This document shows, piece by piece, positions 47,930 through 56,382 of a DNA stretch of 64,000 nucleotides. The DNA is from JBEISR01 sp044337705 (GTDB lineage: Bacteria > Planctomycetota > Planctomycetia > Pirellulales > Pirellulaceae). The notes under the pieces are model-generated. The model was not told the origin of the DNA, did no database searches, and was given only the letters and a program-made list of their open reading frames with translations. Each line of letters begins with the position of its first letter. The stretch's first letter is position 1. Both the position numbers and the translations under genes were made by a program. Where the stretch lies: contig JBIINB010000010.1 in the NCBI GenBank assembly GCA_044337705.1, forward strand, positions 3,362-67,361, in the 5' to 3' direction.

Positions 47930-49399
47930 ATGCATGGCACTCCTTTGGAACCGCTGCTTCAGATCAACCGGCGGCAGATTCTGGGCCAGGTAGCTGGTGG
48001 GCTGGGGTTTCTTGGAGGCTTGGCTGCCTCGCAGTTGCTCCATCCTCCACGAGCAGCAGCCACCCAAGATGCCCCGACGAATCGACTGGGCATTCCGCAT
48101 CACAACCCAAAGGCCAAACGCGTCCTCTATCTCTATCAGGAGGGGGCACCTTCCCAGGTCGACACGTGGGATCATAAGCCAGGTCTGATTGATTGGTTTG
48201 ATCGGGAGTTGCCGGCTTCGGTGCGAGGTGAACAGCGGCTGACCACCATGACCAGCGGGCAGGGACGATTGCCGATTGCCCCAAGTCGATTTGAGTTCGA
48301 GCGATTTGAGAACGATCAGGATGGGCTGTGGGTGAACCGATTGCTTAGCCATACCGGGGCGATGGCCAAGGATCTGTGCGTGATCCGTTCGATGACGACC
48401 GACCAAATCAATCATGGACCTGGGGTGACTTTCATGCAGACGGGTCACCCGATTCCTGGGCGGCCTTCGATCGGCGCGTGGTTATCGTACGGCCTGGGGA
48501 GCGAGAACGAAAATCTGCCTGCCTTTGTGGTGATGATCAGCCAGGGGCGGGGTCAGATGCAGGCGCTCTTTTCGCATCTTTGGGGGGCGGGCTTTTTGCC
48601 GGGAGAGCACCAGGGAGTGCAGTTCCGAGCGGCTCGCGACCCGGTTCTTTTTCTGAATGATCCTACGGGGCTTCAGCGACAGGATAGGCGGCGGATGCTG
48701 GATGCACTGCAGGCGATGGCCGCAAGCGACCAGGCGACCTATCAGGATGATGCGGTGCAGTCGCGGATGGCGCAGATGGAGATGGCTTACCGGATGCAGT
48801 CGAGCGTCCCGGAGTTGACTGATTTTTCGAACGAGAGCGCGGAGACCTTGGAGCGGTATGGTCCGAGAGTGCGGGATACGGGAAGTTATGCATACAACTG
48901 CCTGATGGCTCGTCGCATGGCCGAACGCGGAGTCCGATTCATTCAGCTGTATCATCGCGGCTGGGATCATCATGGGAGCGTGCCAAAAGACCTACCGATG
49001 CAATGCGAGGATGTCGATCAACCGCAGGCGGCTCTTCTGCGGGATCTGAAAGAGCGGGGGATGCTGGAGGAGACGCTGGTGCTTTGGGGTGGTGAGTTTG
49101 GAAGGACCGTTTACTGTCAGGGGCCGTTGACTCGGGAGCAGTACGGGCGGGACCATCATCCCCGGTGTTTTACTGTTTGGCTGGCAGGTGGTGGAATTCG
49201 CGGAGGGATCACGCATGGGGCGACCGACGAGTTCAGCTACAACATCGCCAGCGATCCGGTGACGGTGCATGATCTTCATGCGACGATGCTGCATTTGCTA
49301 GGGATCGACCATGAGCGGCTGGTCTATCGCTCCCAGGGGCTCGATTTCCGCCTGACCGGAGTCGAACCGTCTCGGGTGGTGCGGGAGATTCTCGCCTGA
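47930..49399 (+). CDS. DUF1501 domain-containing protein, PSD1 partner
   Basis: A 489-residue DUF1501 protein, usually encoded next to a PSD1 protein as here. The leader INRRQILGQVAGGLGFLGGLAASQLL is Tat-like (twin Arg, hydrophobic run). Family segments are LYLYQEGAPSQVDTWDHKPGL, DQINHGPGVTFMQTGHP, SYGLGSENENLPAFVV, LYHRGWDHHG and LWGGEFGRTVYCQGPLTREQYGRDHHPRCF. A C-terminal HDLHATMLHLLGIDHERLVYR pattern completes it. It sits 24 bp after the PSD1 gene in the msrA operon, and a hairpin terminator follows. The role is unknown; the fold is alkaline phosphatase-like. Confidence 0.94.
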   Translation: MHGTPLEPLLQINRRQILGQVAGGLGFLGGLAASQLLHPPRAAATQDAPTNRLGIPHHNPKAKRVLYLYQEGAPSQVDTWDHKPGLIDWFDRELPASVRGEQRLTTMTSGQGRLPIAPSRFEFERFENDQDGLWVNRLLSHTGAMAKDLCVIRSMTTDQINHGPGVTFMQTGHPIPGRPSIGAWLSYGLGSENENLPAFVVMISQGRGQMQALFSHLWGAGFLPGEHQGVQFRAARDPVLFLNDPTGLQRQDRRRMLDALQAMAASDQATYQDDAVQSRMAQMEMAYRMQSSVPELTDFSNESAETLERYGPRVRDTGSYAYNCLMARRMAERGVRFIQLYHRGWDHHGSVPKDLPMQCEDVDQPQAALLRDLKERGMLEETLVLWGGEFGRTVYCQGPLTREQYGRDHHPRCFTVWLAGGGIRGGITHGATDEFSYNIASDPVTVHDLHATMLHLLGIDHERLVYRSQGLDFRLTGVEPSRVVREILA

Positions 49400-49400
49400 G

Positions 49401-49470
49401 AACCTATCCACAAACCTGCAAAATCGTAACCCCATAGCGTAAGCAGGGGATGGTTCTCGGATAGGTTTTT
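49401..49470 (+). terminator. Structured 3' end of the msrA-PSD1-DUF1501 operon
   Basis: AACCTATCC (49401-49409) pairs with GGATAGGTT (49459-49467), nesting an inner stem CCTGC (49415-49419) with GCAGG (49443-49447). The sequence then runs into T residues. It begins 2 bp after the stop codon. Confidence 0.6.
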
Positions 49471-49505
49471 AGATCGCTGGCGGCAAGATCGATCGTTGCG
49501 ACAAC

Positions 49506-49525
49506 ATTCTAAAGTTCTTTAGAAT
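49506..49525. repeat. Perfect 20-bp AT-rich palindrome
   Basis: ATTCTAAAG and CTTTAGAAT are 9-bp arms with only TT between. It is far from both gene starts. It could be a protein-binding site or a structural feature. Confidence 0.6.
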
Positions 49526-49690
49526 ATTTTTCAGTGATTGCAGCTTGCTGAATGAGATGCCAGAGACGCGCAGAGACTCCTATTGGTCTTTCTTCCCAAG
49601 AAAATACTGAGTTGCTGAAGGCGGCTTGATGCGGCGCTTCCTACCAAGCGTCCGTTGCTCCATTGCGGAGCGCGAGATCCCATGGGCGGA

Positions 49691-49736
49691 AAAAGGGGGC
49701 GGTGGTCAATTCACTAATCGGCCCCCGCCCCCTTTT
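49691..49736 (-). terminator. GC-rich hairpin downstream of thrS
   Basis: AAAAGGGGGCGG (49691-49702) pairs with CCGCCCCCTTTT (49725-49736) around a 22-nt loop. The A run on the plus strand is a T run on the minus strand, so it suits leftward thrS termination; the T run at the other end makes it two-way. Confidence 0.65.
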
Positions 49737-49835
49737 CTTACCTCGACGTCCCCTTTTCTACTCCGAAGTGGCCGTTCCTACCGCGATAGCACGAAAGAGG
49801 AAGGGGCGTCTTGCTTACCCGAGCCTGGTCAGCGA

Positions 49836-52022
49836 TCAATACTCATGCGAGGAACTGCTGGCGGGTTCGGGGGCTGGGGTCTGGGAGGTGGCGACCTGCC
49901 GGATCTTCCGTTCGGTCACTTCCTGCGTCAGCATGGCAATCGCTTCGCTAAGCGGCTTGCTGCCAAGATCCCCTTCCAGGCGGTCGCGCAGGGCTACCGA
50001 GTCGCTTTCGGCTTCCTTGGGACCGACCACCATCATGTAGGGAATGAGGTCCAGCTGGGCGTCGCGGATCTTGGCCTGAACCTTTGCACCTCGCATGTCG
50101 CTAGTGACGCGGAAGCCGGCGGCTGTTAGGCGCTTTTCCACCTCCATCGCGTAGTCGTTGGTTTTCTCGCTGAGCGGCATGACACGGATCTGCTCGGGTG
50201 CCAGCCACAGCGGAAACGCGCCAGCAAAATGTTCGATCAGCATCCCGACAAACCGTTCCATCGACCCGAAAGGAGCTCGGTGAATCATCACCGGTCGATG
50301 CGCTGCATTATCCGACCCGATGTATTCCAACTGGAAGCGTTCGGGAAGGTTGTAATCAAGCTGCACGGTTCCCAGTTGCCACTGTCGACCGATGCAGTCT
50401 CGCACCATGAAGTCGGCTTTGGGACCGTAGAACGCGGCCTCCCCTTCGGCTGCCTCGAATGGCAACCCGGATTCGACCAGCACCTTACGTAGAGCCGCTT
50501 CGGCCATCTGCCAGTTCTCTTCGCTTCCGACATACTTGTCGCTGGCCGGGTCGCGAAGGGATAGCTGCACCCGATAGTCGTTCAGGCCGACACTGGCCAG
50601 GACGAAACGAGTCAGCTCGATGGTGGCGCGAAACTCCTCTTCCACCTGGTCGGCGGTGCAGAAGATGTGAGCGTCATCCTGAGTCAATCCGCGGACGCGG
50701 AGCATGCCGTTCAGTTCGCCGGTCTGTTCAAAGCGGTAAACCGTTCCGAACTCAAAAAGCCGCAGCGGCAGTTGCTTGTAGGAGCGTGGTTGGGACCGGA
50801 AGATCTGCGCATGATGGGGGCAGTTCATCGGCTTGACCAGATACCGTTCCTGCTGTTTCTGCCAAGCGTTCAGAAAGGCCGCTCGATCCTCTTTCGATCC
50901 ATCCCAGGGGTACCCTTCCAAGGCACAGCCAAGGACCAGAGCCGCTTCATGCAGCTTCTTTTCATCGGCGGCGGGTAGTCCTTCTTCCGACTGAAGTCTT
51001 CGGACCCAGGCATCGACCAAAGCTCCCGCGTCGGCGACGAACAGCGGCGGGAACTGGCTGTCGCGATAGTACGGAAAGTGCCCGCTGGTTTCATAAAGTT
51101 CCACCCGTCCCATGTGCGGGCTGTAGACTGGCTGGTAGCCGCGTTTCAGCATTTCGGCTCGCAGAAAATCCTCCAGCAGACCGCGGACTCTTGCTCCCTT
51201 GGGCAGCCACAAACAGAATCCCTGACCGACTTCCGGGGCGATGTGGAAGAGCCCGAGTTTCTTCCCTAGAACGCGATGATCGCGCCGTTTGGCTTCTTCT
51301 ACCTGTTCGAGATGAGCCTGAAGATCTTTGGGGCTGAAGAAGGCGGTCCCGTAGACTCGCTGTAGCTGCCGCCCCTTGGCATCTCCCTTCCAGTAGGCAC
51401 CGGCGACCGAAAGTACCTTGAAGGCTTTGATCTTGCCGGCATCGGGCACGTGGGGTCCGCGGCACAGGTCGACGAATTCCCCCTGCCGATAGAATCCCAG
51501 CTGCTGGTGCTCGGCCAACCCCGTCTGAATATGCTCGACCTTCAGCGACTGACTGAGGTCTTGGCAAAGCTGTACTGCTTCGCCGCGTCCTAGAGTGAAA
51601 TACTCAAACGGTTCCCCTTTGGCAACGATATCGGCCATTTCTTTTTCGATGGCAGCGAAGTCATCTTCGTTCAATTTGCGGGGGAGATCGAAGTCGTAGT
51701 AATAGCCACCCTGAGTGGTCGGGCCAAAGGCCAGCGATACGTCTGGGAACAGCCGCATGATCGCTCGCGCCATCACGTGCGCGCAGGAGTGGCGGAGCAC
51801 ATCCAGTGATTCGGGATCCTTCTCGGTCAAGAGTCGCAGGGGTACGGGGCGCTGGTCGGTGTAGGATGCGATAGGTCGTTTGGGATCGATCACCAAGTCC
51901 CCGACTTTCGCAGCGACGACGGCCTTGGCCAGTCGACTGCCGATTGTTTCAGCCACCTCCAGAGCGGTAACCGAATCAGGGTGTTGGACCAGAGTGCCAT
52001 CGGGGAGTTGGATATCGATCAT
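49836..52022 (-). CDS. thrS: Threonyl-tRNA synthetase (ThrS)
   Basis: A 728-residue class II synthetase charging tRNA-Thr. The TGS domain is at about 1-60 (MIDIQLPDGTLVQHP), the editing domain follows with HSCAHVMARAI near 94 and a second YYDF region, then the catalytic core: MGRVELYETSGHFPYY, MNCPHHAQIF and RVRGLTQDDAHIFC, followed by the C-terminal anticodon domain (IRVMPLSEKTNDYA). About 20 residues of Ser/Pro/Ala-rich tail after EVTERKIRQVATS are unusual. About 60 residues more than common ThrS (near 640) are distributed in inserts such as the one near 345-390. ATG 52022 has CAGGAACG upstream. The leader carries three hairpins, discussed separately. Confidence 0.96.
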   Translation of the reverse strand: MIDIQLPDGTLVQHPDSVTALEVAETIGSRLAKAVVAAKVGDLVIDPKRPIASYTDQRPVPLRLLTEKDPESLDVLRHSCAHVMARAIMRLFPDVSLAFGPTTQGGYYYDFDLPRKLNEDDFAAIEKEMADIVAKGEPFEYFTLGRGEAVQLCQDLSQSLKVEHIQTGLAEHQQLGFYRQGEFVDLCRGPHVPDAGKIKAFKVLSVAGAYWKGDAKGRQLQRVYGTAFFSPKDLQAHLEQVEEAKRRDHRVLGKKLGLFHIAPEVGQGFCLWLPKGARVRGLLEDFLRAEMLKRGYQPVYSPHMGRVELYETSGHFPYYRDSQFPPLFVADAGALVDAWVRRLQSEEGLPAADEKKLHEAALVLGCALEGYPWDGSKEDRAAFLNAWQKQQERYLVKPMNCPHHAQIFRSQPRSYKQLPLRLFEFGTVYRFEQTGELNGMLRVRGLTQDDAHIFCTADQVEEEFRATIELTRFVLASVGLNDYRVQLSLRDPASDKYVGSEENWQMAEAALRKVLVESGLPFEAAEGEAAFYGPKADFMVRDCIGRQWQLGTVQLDYNLPERFQLEYIGSDNAAHRPVMIHRAPFGSMERFVGMLIEHFAGAFPLWLAPEQIRVMPLSEKTNDYAMEVEKRLTAAGFRVTSDMRGAKVQAKIRDAQLDLIPYMMVVGPKEAESDSVALRDRLEGDLGSKPLSEAIAMLTQEVTERKIRQVATSQTPAPEPASSSSHEY

Positions 52023-52062
52023 GCGTTCGTTCCTGCGCGGATGGGGCCAAGGGATCCCGAGT

Positions 52063-52140
52063 CGGCCGCAACGGATGGCCGAAAGTCCCGGTCCAACTGC
52101 AGGGCCCCCGGCAGTTGGATCGACTTAGGATGGCAATCCT
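52063..52140 (-). promoter_or_regulatory. Hairpin-rich leader of thrS
   Basis: Three short stems lie within 120 bp upstream of the ATG: CGGCC-GGCCG (52063-52067 with 52077-52081), a 9-bp TCCAACTGC-GCAGTTGGA stem (52092-52100 with 52111-52119) and AGGAT-ATCCT (52127-52131 with 52136-52140). Such leaders regulate thrS in other bacteria, but no tRNA-like or T-box motif is clear. Confidence 0.4.
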
Positions 52141-52274
52141 AGCGAATTCTCGCAAGACGAATCGACGGCTCTCCTTCTTTTCGATAAGGGCCAATTCGAG
52201 GAACGTTCCTTGCTGACGCTGCGGGCTAGGGTTTGGCAGGTTTTCGGAAAGGCCCTCAGGTCTTCGACGGGGGC

Positions 52275-54977
52275 TCATGGATTCTCCGGGCCCCAGATTT
52301 CCCATTCGGTCAGCCCCGTTTTGGACTCTCCGCGATGCTGGAACGTGGCGCGGACCTTGGAGAGGGTGACAGGTTCCAGGAGCACCTGGTTGGCTCGGCC
52401 ACCCGACGGGCTCTGTGGGGTGCGACCGCGTTCCTTCAGCGGTTGCCAGGCGTTATCGATCCAGCCTTCCAGGAGGAACGACTCCGGCGGCTGCACACCA
52501 CCGCGATCATCATAGAAATAGAGCTCCATCCTCGCGACGGTTTTCGGTTCGCCGAAATCGACTTCCAGCCAGTCGCTGGGAGTCTTGGAAGACCAGCTGG
52601 TCCATCGATTGTGTGGTTTGGCGTCGAGGCTGTAGAGACCGTCGATCGCCTGTTCCGCACGATCGTAAGGGGAGGTGAAGGAGGCGGAGATTTTTGGGTA
52701 CTCGGCTCCCTCAAGGCGGACTGCTAGGTTGCCTGGTCGGCCGGGGGCTGGGGACCAAGCTTCCCCTGTGCGGCTCCAGCACTCCACCTCAGAGAGGCCG
52801 ACTTGTCGACCTGGCCTGGGGATCAGCACAATTTTCACCCTTTGGGCGCGCTGGGGTGCCAGTTCGATCCATAGCGGGCGATGTCCCCACGAGGAATCGG
52901 ATGCTGCAGCTTCTTGGGTAGAGACTACCTGCCACTGCCCTGAAGACGATTCGACCTCGACTCGCACTTCGGCGGGTGCTTGGATCGGTTGATCGGTGCC
53001 GTCGTCCAGCAGATAGAGCCCCACCGTCTCGAAGGCGCGGGGCGTTCCGAAATCGATCTGCAGCCATGCGGCTTGGTCCTTATGGGCTGGATCGCTTGCC
53101 CATCGATTGGGCGGATGCTGCAGGTACCAGTAGTTGCCATCGTTTAGATCGTTGGCGCGGGTACCTGGCGCGGAACTGCTGACGGTGACTTCGGGGAAGG
53201 GGCTTAGAGAGTTGTTGACTGCGACGTTGATGGGACGAGGTGGCTTGGGGGATTTCTGATCTACCGCAAGGCTATTGGTGTCCAGGCGGATCGGTTCCAC
53301 GCGATCGCTGCGATGGACCAAGTTTCCGTCGCGGAAGATTTGCCATCCCTTCCCCTTCCCATAACGAGTTCCATCGCGGTCCCAAAGGATGGACCATTGT
53401 CTGCCGTGGACCACCAGGTTGTCGACAGCCCACCAGTCCCATTGGGGATCGGCAAGGGGATGGAGTACGAGGGCATTTTCTTCGGGCAGGATTCCAACGA
53501 GATCGGAGAGGATCAGGTCGACATAGCAGCTGTGAAAGTAGTGTTCGCTGTGGTTGTAGTTGTCGTGCCCTTCCCACGATCCCGTATCGGGATTGCAGGC
53601 CTCGGCGATGTACGGCTTGCCATCTTTTCGATGGGTTTTTGCGTAGGTCCGCAGGAGCGTGCGATAGTCTTCGGCATCGATCACCTTCGGATCGTAGTGA
53701 CGAACGACGTTGGCCATTGCCTGCAGCGTCTGGGCTGTGGCGTAGGGCCACGACTGGCCCGACCAGAAGCAGCAGGATTTGGAGAGCAGGTACATCGGAT
53801 CGTTGTGTTCGACGCTTCGTGGCCCGAATGGTGCTTGAAAGTACTCCGGGTCGATCAGGAAGCGCCATGCGGCTTCATATCCTCTACCTGGCTCGGGGAT
53901 CGAAAACTGCCAGGGCACGTAGCCGATCAATTCGCGTCCATGGGGGCTTCCTGCGAACCGCCCCGACTGGTGAGTCAGAGAACCTGCCTGGATGGTGTGG
54001 CCCTCGTGGGTTTCGTCGCGTAGGAATTTCTGGAGGAAGAACGAGCGGTCGGGATCCCAGAGTCGCTGCTGGATGTTGGACCGGACCCTAGCGGCCTGCT
54101 GCCGCAGCGCGTCCGCCTGATCAGACCGACCGGCCCAGTCGCATACCGTCGCAAGGGCCATTGCATCGGCGTAGAGATACGAATTGAGCGTAGGGCGGAA
54201 TCCTGGAGCGCCTCGCAGGGGATCGGATGTTTGCCGGCTGTTGATGTTCAGTTCCATGCCATCGTCGTGACCGGTCTGCCAGAACATGCCTTCGGTTTCC
54301 GACCAGTGTCGGTCGACCCAGCCTTGATGATTTTTTAGAAGGTCATCCAGCAAGTCGATCAGAAAGGCGCGGTCGGGATGAACATGGTGAAGATCCAGGC
54401 TAGCGGCCGCCAGCCAGCAGCTGTAATTGCGGGGCTCGGCCCCCGGAGTCCGAAACCAGTAGCGAGCATAGTCGCGCGCGATGTCGGGAGACCTCATCCA
54501 CCGCAGTTCTTGGATCTGGTGTCCTGCCGGGCAGCTGATCGCGCCATAGGTCCCAGACCAGAAGGGGCGGTCGATGAACTCTGTCGATGCATATCCATCG
54601 ATGGGTGATCCATAGACCAGATGTTTGGTCACCAGCTCCCAGCGATAGTAGTAGATTTCCGTCAGATCGCGATCGGGGCATTCAAACAGCGGGATTTGCC
54701 AGCCAAACCAATTGGAATCGCGATTATCCCAGAAGTCATAGCGATCAAAAGCCTGCTGGATCTGCAGCACCTGGTTTCTAGGTTCTGGCGTGATCTGCGA
54801 CAGGTGGGCAGGGCGATCGACAGGCGAGGACCGCTGAGCCGAAAGGTCGCTGGTTCCTAGAATCAGGAAGACGGCCAGAGCAAGCGGCGTGTGGAGGGCA
54901 AAGCCGTCGGTCATCAGGAGGCGGAGGAGGGCGCAGAGTCGAGCCGTGGAGCGAATGAGCGTGCGGTGAGCAGTCAT
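52275..54977 (-). CDS. Exported glycosidase-like protein (MGH1-like) with C-terminal discoidin-type repeats
   Basis: A 900-residue exported protein. The signal region covers about 1-48 (LALAVFLILGTSDLSAQ). Residues about 70-560 form an (alpha/alpha)6-barrel of the mannosylglycerate hydrolase/GH63-like group, with FWSGTYGAIS, GFRPTLNSYLYADAMALA, GYVPWQFS and ACNPDTGSWEGHDNYNHSEHYFHSCYVDL. The last third has two F5/8 type C (discoidin)-like modules beginning near 600 and 760, each with WLQIDFG/WLEVDFG segments, which usually bind carbohydrate. A short beta domain separates them. ATG 54977 gives a plausible signal peptide. The natural substrate is not predictable. The nearest other carbohydrate gene is the MoxR-free sulfatase group 22 kb away. 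Confidence 0.85.
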   Translation of the reverse strand: MTAHRTLIRSTARLCALLRLLMTDGFALHTPLALAVFLILGTSDLSAQRSSPVDRPAHLSQITPEPRNQVLQIQQAFDRYDFWDNRDSNWFGWQIPLFECPDRDLTEIYYYRWELVTKHLVYGSPIDGYASTEFIDRPFWSGTYGAISCPAGHQIQELRWMRSPDIARDYARYWFRTPGAEPRNYSCWLAAASLDLHHVHPDRAFLIDLLDDLLKNHQGWVDRHWSETEGMFWQTGHDDGMELNINSRQTSDPLRGAPGFRPTLNSYLYADAMALATVCDWAGRSDQADALRQQAARVRSNIQQRLWDPDRSFFLQKFLRDETHEGHTIQAGSLTHQSGRFAGSPHGRELIGYVPWQFSIPEPGRGYEAAWRFLIDPEYFQAPFGPRSVEHNDPMYLLSKSCCFWSGQSWPYATAQTLQAMANVVRHYDPKVIDAEDYRTLLRTYAKTHRKDGKPYIAEACNPDTGSWEGHDNYNHSEHYFHSCYVDLILSDLVGILPEENALVLHPLADPQWDWWAVDNLVVHGRQWSILWDRDGTRYGKGKGWQIFRDGNLVHRSDRVEPIRLDTNSLAVDQKSPKPPRPINVAVNNSLSPFPEVTVSSSAPGTRANDLNDGNYWYLQHPPNRWASDPAHKDQAAWLQIDFGTPRAFETVGLYLLDDGTDQPIQAPAEVRVEVESSSGQWQVVSTQEAAASDSSWGHRPLWIELAPQRAQRVKIVLIPRPGRQVGLSEVECWSRTGEAWSPAPGRPGNLAVRLEGAEYPKISASFTSPYDRAEQAIDGLYSLDAKPHNRWTSWSSKTPSDWLEVDFGEPKTVARMELYFYDDRGGVQPPESFLLEGWIDNAWQPLKERGRTPQSPSGGRANQVLLEPVTLSKVRATFQHRGESKTGLTEWEIWGPENP

Positions 54978-55281
54978 GCCAAGGCGATCCTAAGAAGCTT
55001 GATTGCGGGAAAGCGTACGACGCGCGAAGTTGTCAGTTTAGCCGACAGGCAGCGAGAAGTTAGTCCGGCGCGACCTTCAAATTTGAGGGGATTTCATCGT
55101 CGGACAAAATCAGAGGCTCGGCGATGGGATACAATTTTTACAGGTGGCCACGGCGCACGCAGCGGAGATTGTCCGTCCAGGGCCGAAGTCGCGTGGGGAT
55201 GTACGAGGCACCGCCGAAGGTTAGCGGCCTGGATGTTCCGGTGTTCGTCTTTTCTTATCTGTTAGCAGGCCCGGAGCGACC
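54978..55281. other. 304-bp divergent region between the glycosidase and MoxR genes
   Basis: It holds a 10-bp palindrome TCAAATTTGA (55077-55086) and a TACAAT hexamer (55130-55135) that could be a -10 for the MoxR operon, but no good -35 is present. No RNA or gene is seen. Confidence 0.4.
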
Positions 55282-56223
55282 ATGAGCCCAGGGATTGAAG
55301 AAATCATCCAGCGTTTGCAAAGCAACATGGAGTCGGTGGTGCTCGGTAAGTCGGAGGTGGTCAAGCTGACCCTGGTGGCGTTGCTGGCCGGGGACCACTT
55401 GCTGCTAGAGGATGTGCCGGGCGTTGGCAAGACGCTGTTGGGTAAGGCGTTGGCGCGGAGCATCGAGGGGAAGTTCAACCGCATCCAGTTCACCCCCGAT
55501 CTGCTTCCCAGCGACATTGTGGGAAGCAGTGTCTTTCATGCGTCGGATGGGGAATTCCGATTTCATCCGGGCCCTATTTTCGCGCATGTGGTCCTGGGGG
55601 ATGAAATCAACCGGGCTCCTCCGAAGACGCAGAGCGCGCTGCTGGAGGCGATGAGTGAGCGGCAGGTGAGCGTGGACGGGACGACACACAAGTTGCCTGA
55701 TCCATTCCTGGTGATCGCGACGCAGAACCCCTACGAGTTCGAAGGGACCTACCTTCTCCCCGAAAGTCAGCTCGATCGATTCCTTCTGCGGATCAAGGTC
55801 GGGTATCCGCCGCGTGAGGTGGAGCGGCAGGTATTCCGATCGCATCAGGCGGGCGAACCGGTCGAATCGCTTCCCAGCGTGGCATCGGTCTCCGACGTCC
55901 TGAAAATTCAGGAAGCTGTCCGAGCTATCCATGCGGACGATAGCGTCCTGGATTACCTGCAAGATATCGTCGAGGGGACTCGCAATCATCGCCGCATCTC
56001 GGTGGGGCTCAGTACTCGAGGAGCGCTTGGACTGTACCGCGCTGGTCAGGCATTCGCCCTGCTGGAACGGCGCAGCTACATCATCCCGGACGACATTAAA
56101 AGACTTGCGGTGCCGGTGATCGCACATCGTCTAATTCCCGAGGGATTCAGCGCGGGGACGGAACGAGACGCTACCGAATCGATGGTGGAAGAGATCCTGG
56201 CTGGAATTCGAGTTCCCGTATGA
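55282..56223 (+). CDS. MoxR family AAA+ ATPase
   Basis: A 313-residue MoxR-type AAA+ ATPase. Walker A GVGKT is at 47-51 in LLLEDVPGVGKTLLGKALA; a sensor region is DEINRAPPKTQSALLEAM, and VPVIAHRLIPEGFS closes the helical lid domain. MoxR proteins typically act as chaperones or activators for metal-dependent or von Willebrand-domain proteins, with DUF58 partners. The ATG has GGAGCG upstream. It begins a rightward operon whose next members are a DUF58 protein and a transglutaminase-like membrane protein, the usual three-gene set in planctomycetes and other bacteria. Target is unknown. Confidence 0.93.
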   Translation: MSPGIEEIIQRLQSNMESVVLGKSEVVKLTLVALLAGDHLLLEDVPGVGKTLLGKALARSIEGKFNRIQFTPDLLPSDIVGSSVFHASDGEFRFHPGPIFAHVVLGDEINRAPPKTQSALLEAMSERQVSVDGTTHKLPDPFLVIATQNPYEFEGTYLLPESQLDRFLLRIKVGYPPREVERQVFRSHQAGEPVESLPSVASVSDVLKIQEAVRAIHADDSVLDYLQDIVEGTRNHRRISVGLSTRGALGLYRAGQAFALLERRSYIIPDDIKRLAVPVIAHRLIPEGFSAGTERDATESMVEEILAGIRVPV

Positions 56224-56382
56224 TGGAGGAGGCTCGCCGGATGACTTGCTGCGACGTCCGATCGATGAAGTCTCATGGAGTCCACGGCGAGAACTCAGTC
56301 CACGGTGAGGACAGTGGCGAAGAAGTTGATTTTGGCGGTAGATATCGATGGGATGCACGGATCGAAGGTTCAGGGTGGTGCA

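Larger units (their letters stand above)
49400..49835. other. 436-bp convergent intergenic region
   Basis: Besides the terminator and palindromes listed, the region from about 49530 to 49690 has no clear feature. Open frames that run over it and into thrS are on the opposite strand of thrS and look spurious. Confidence 0.5.

Noticed and set aside
49626..50129. Plus-strand open frames at the 3' end of thrS
   Set aside because: They overlap the conserved C-terminal domain of thrS and a terminator hairpin; no motif or ribosome site supports them.
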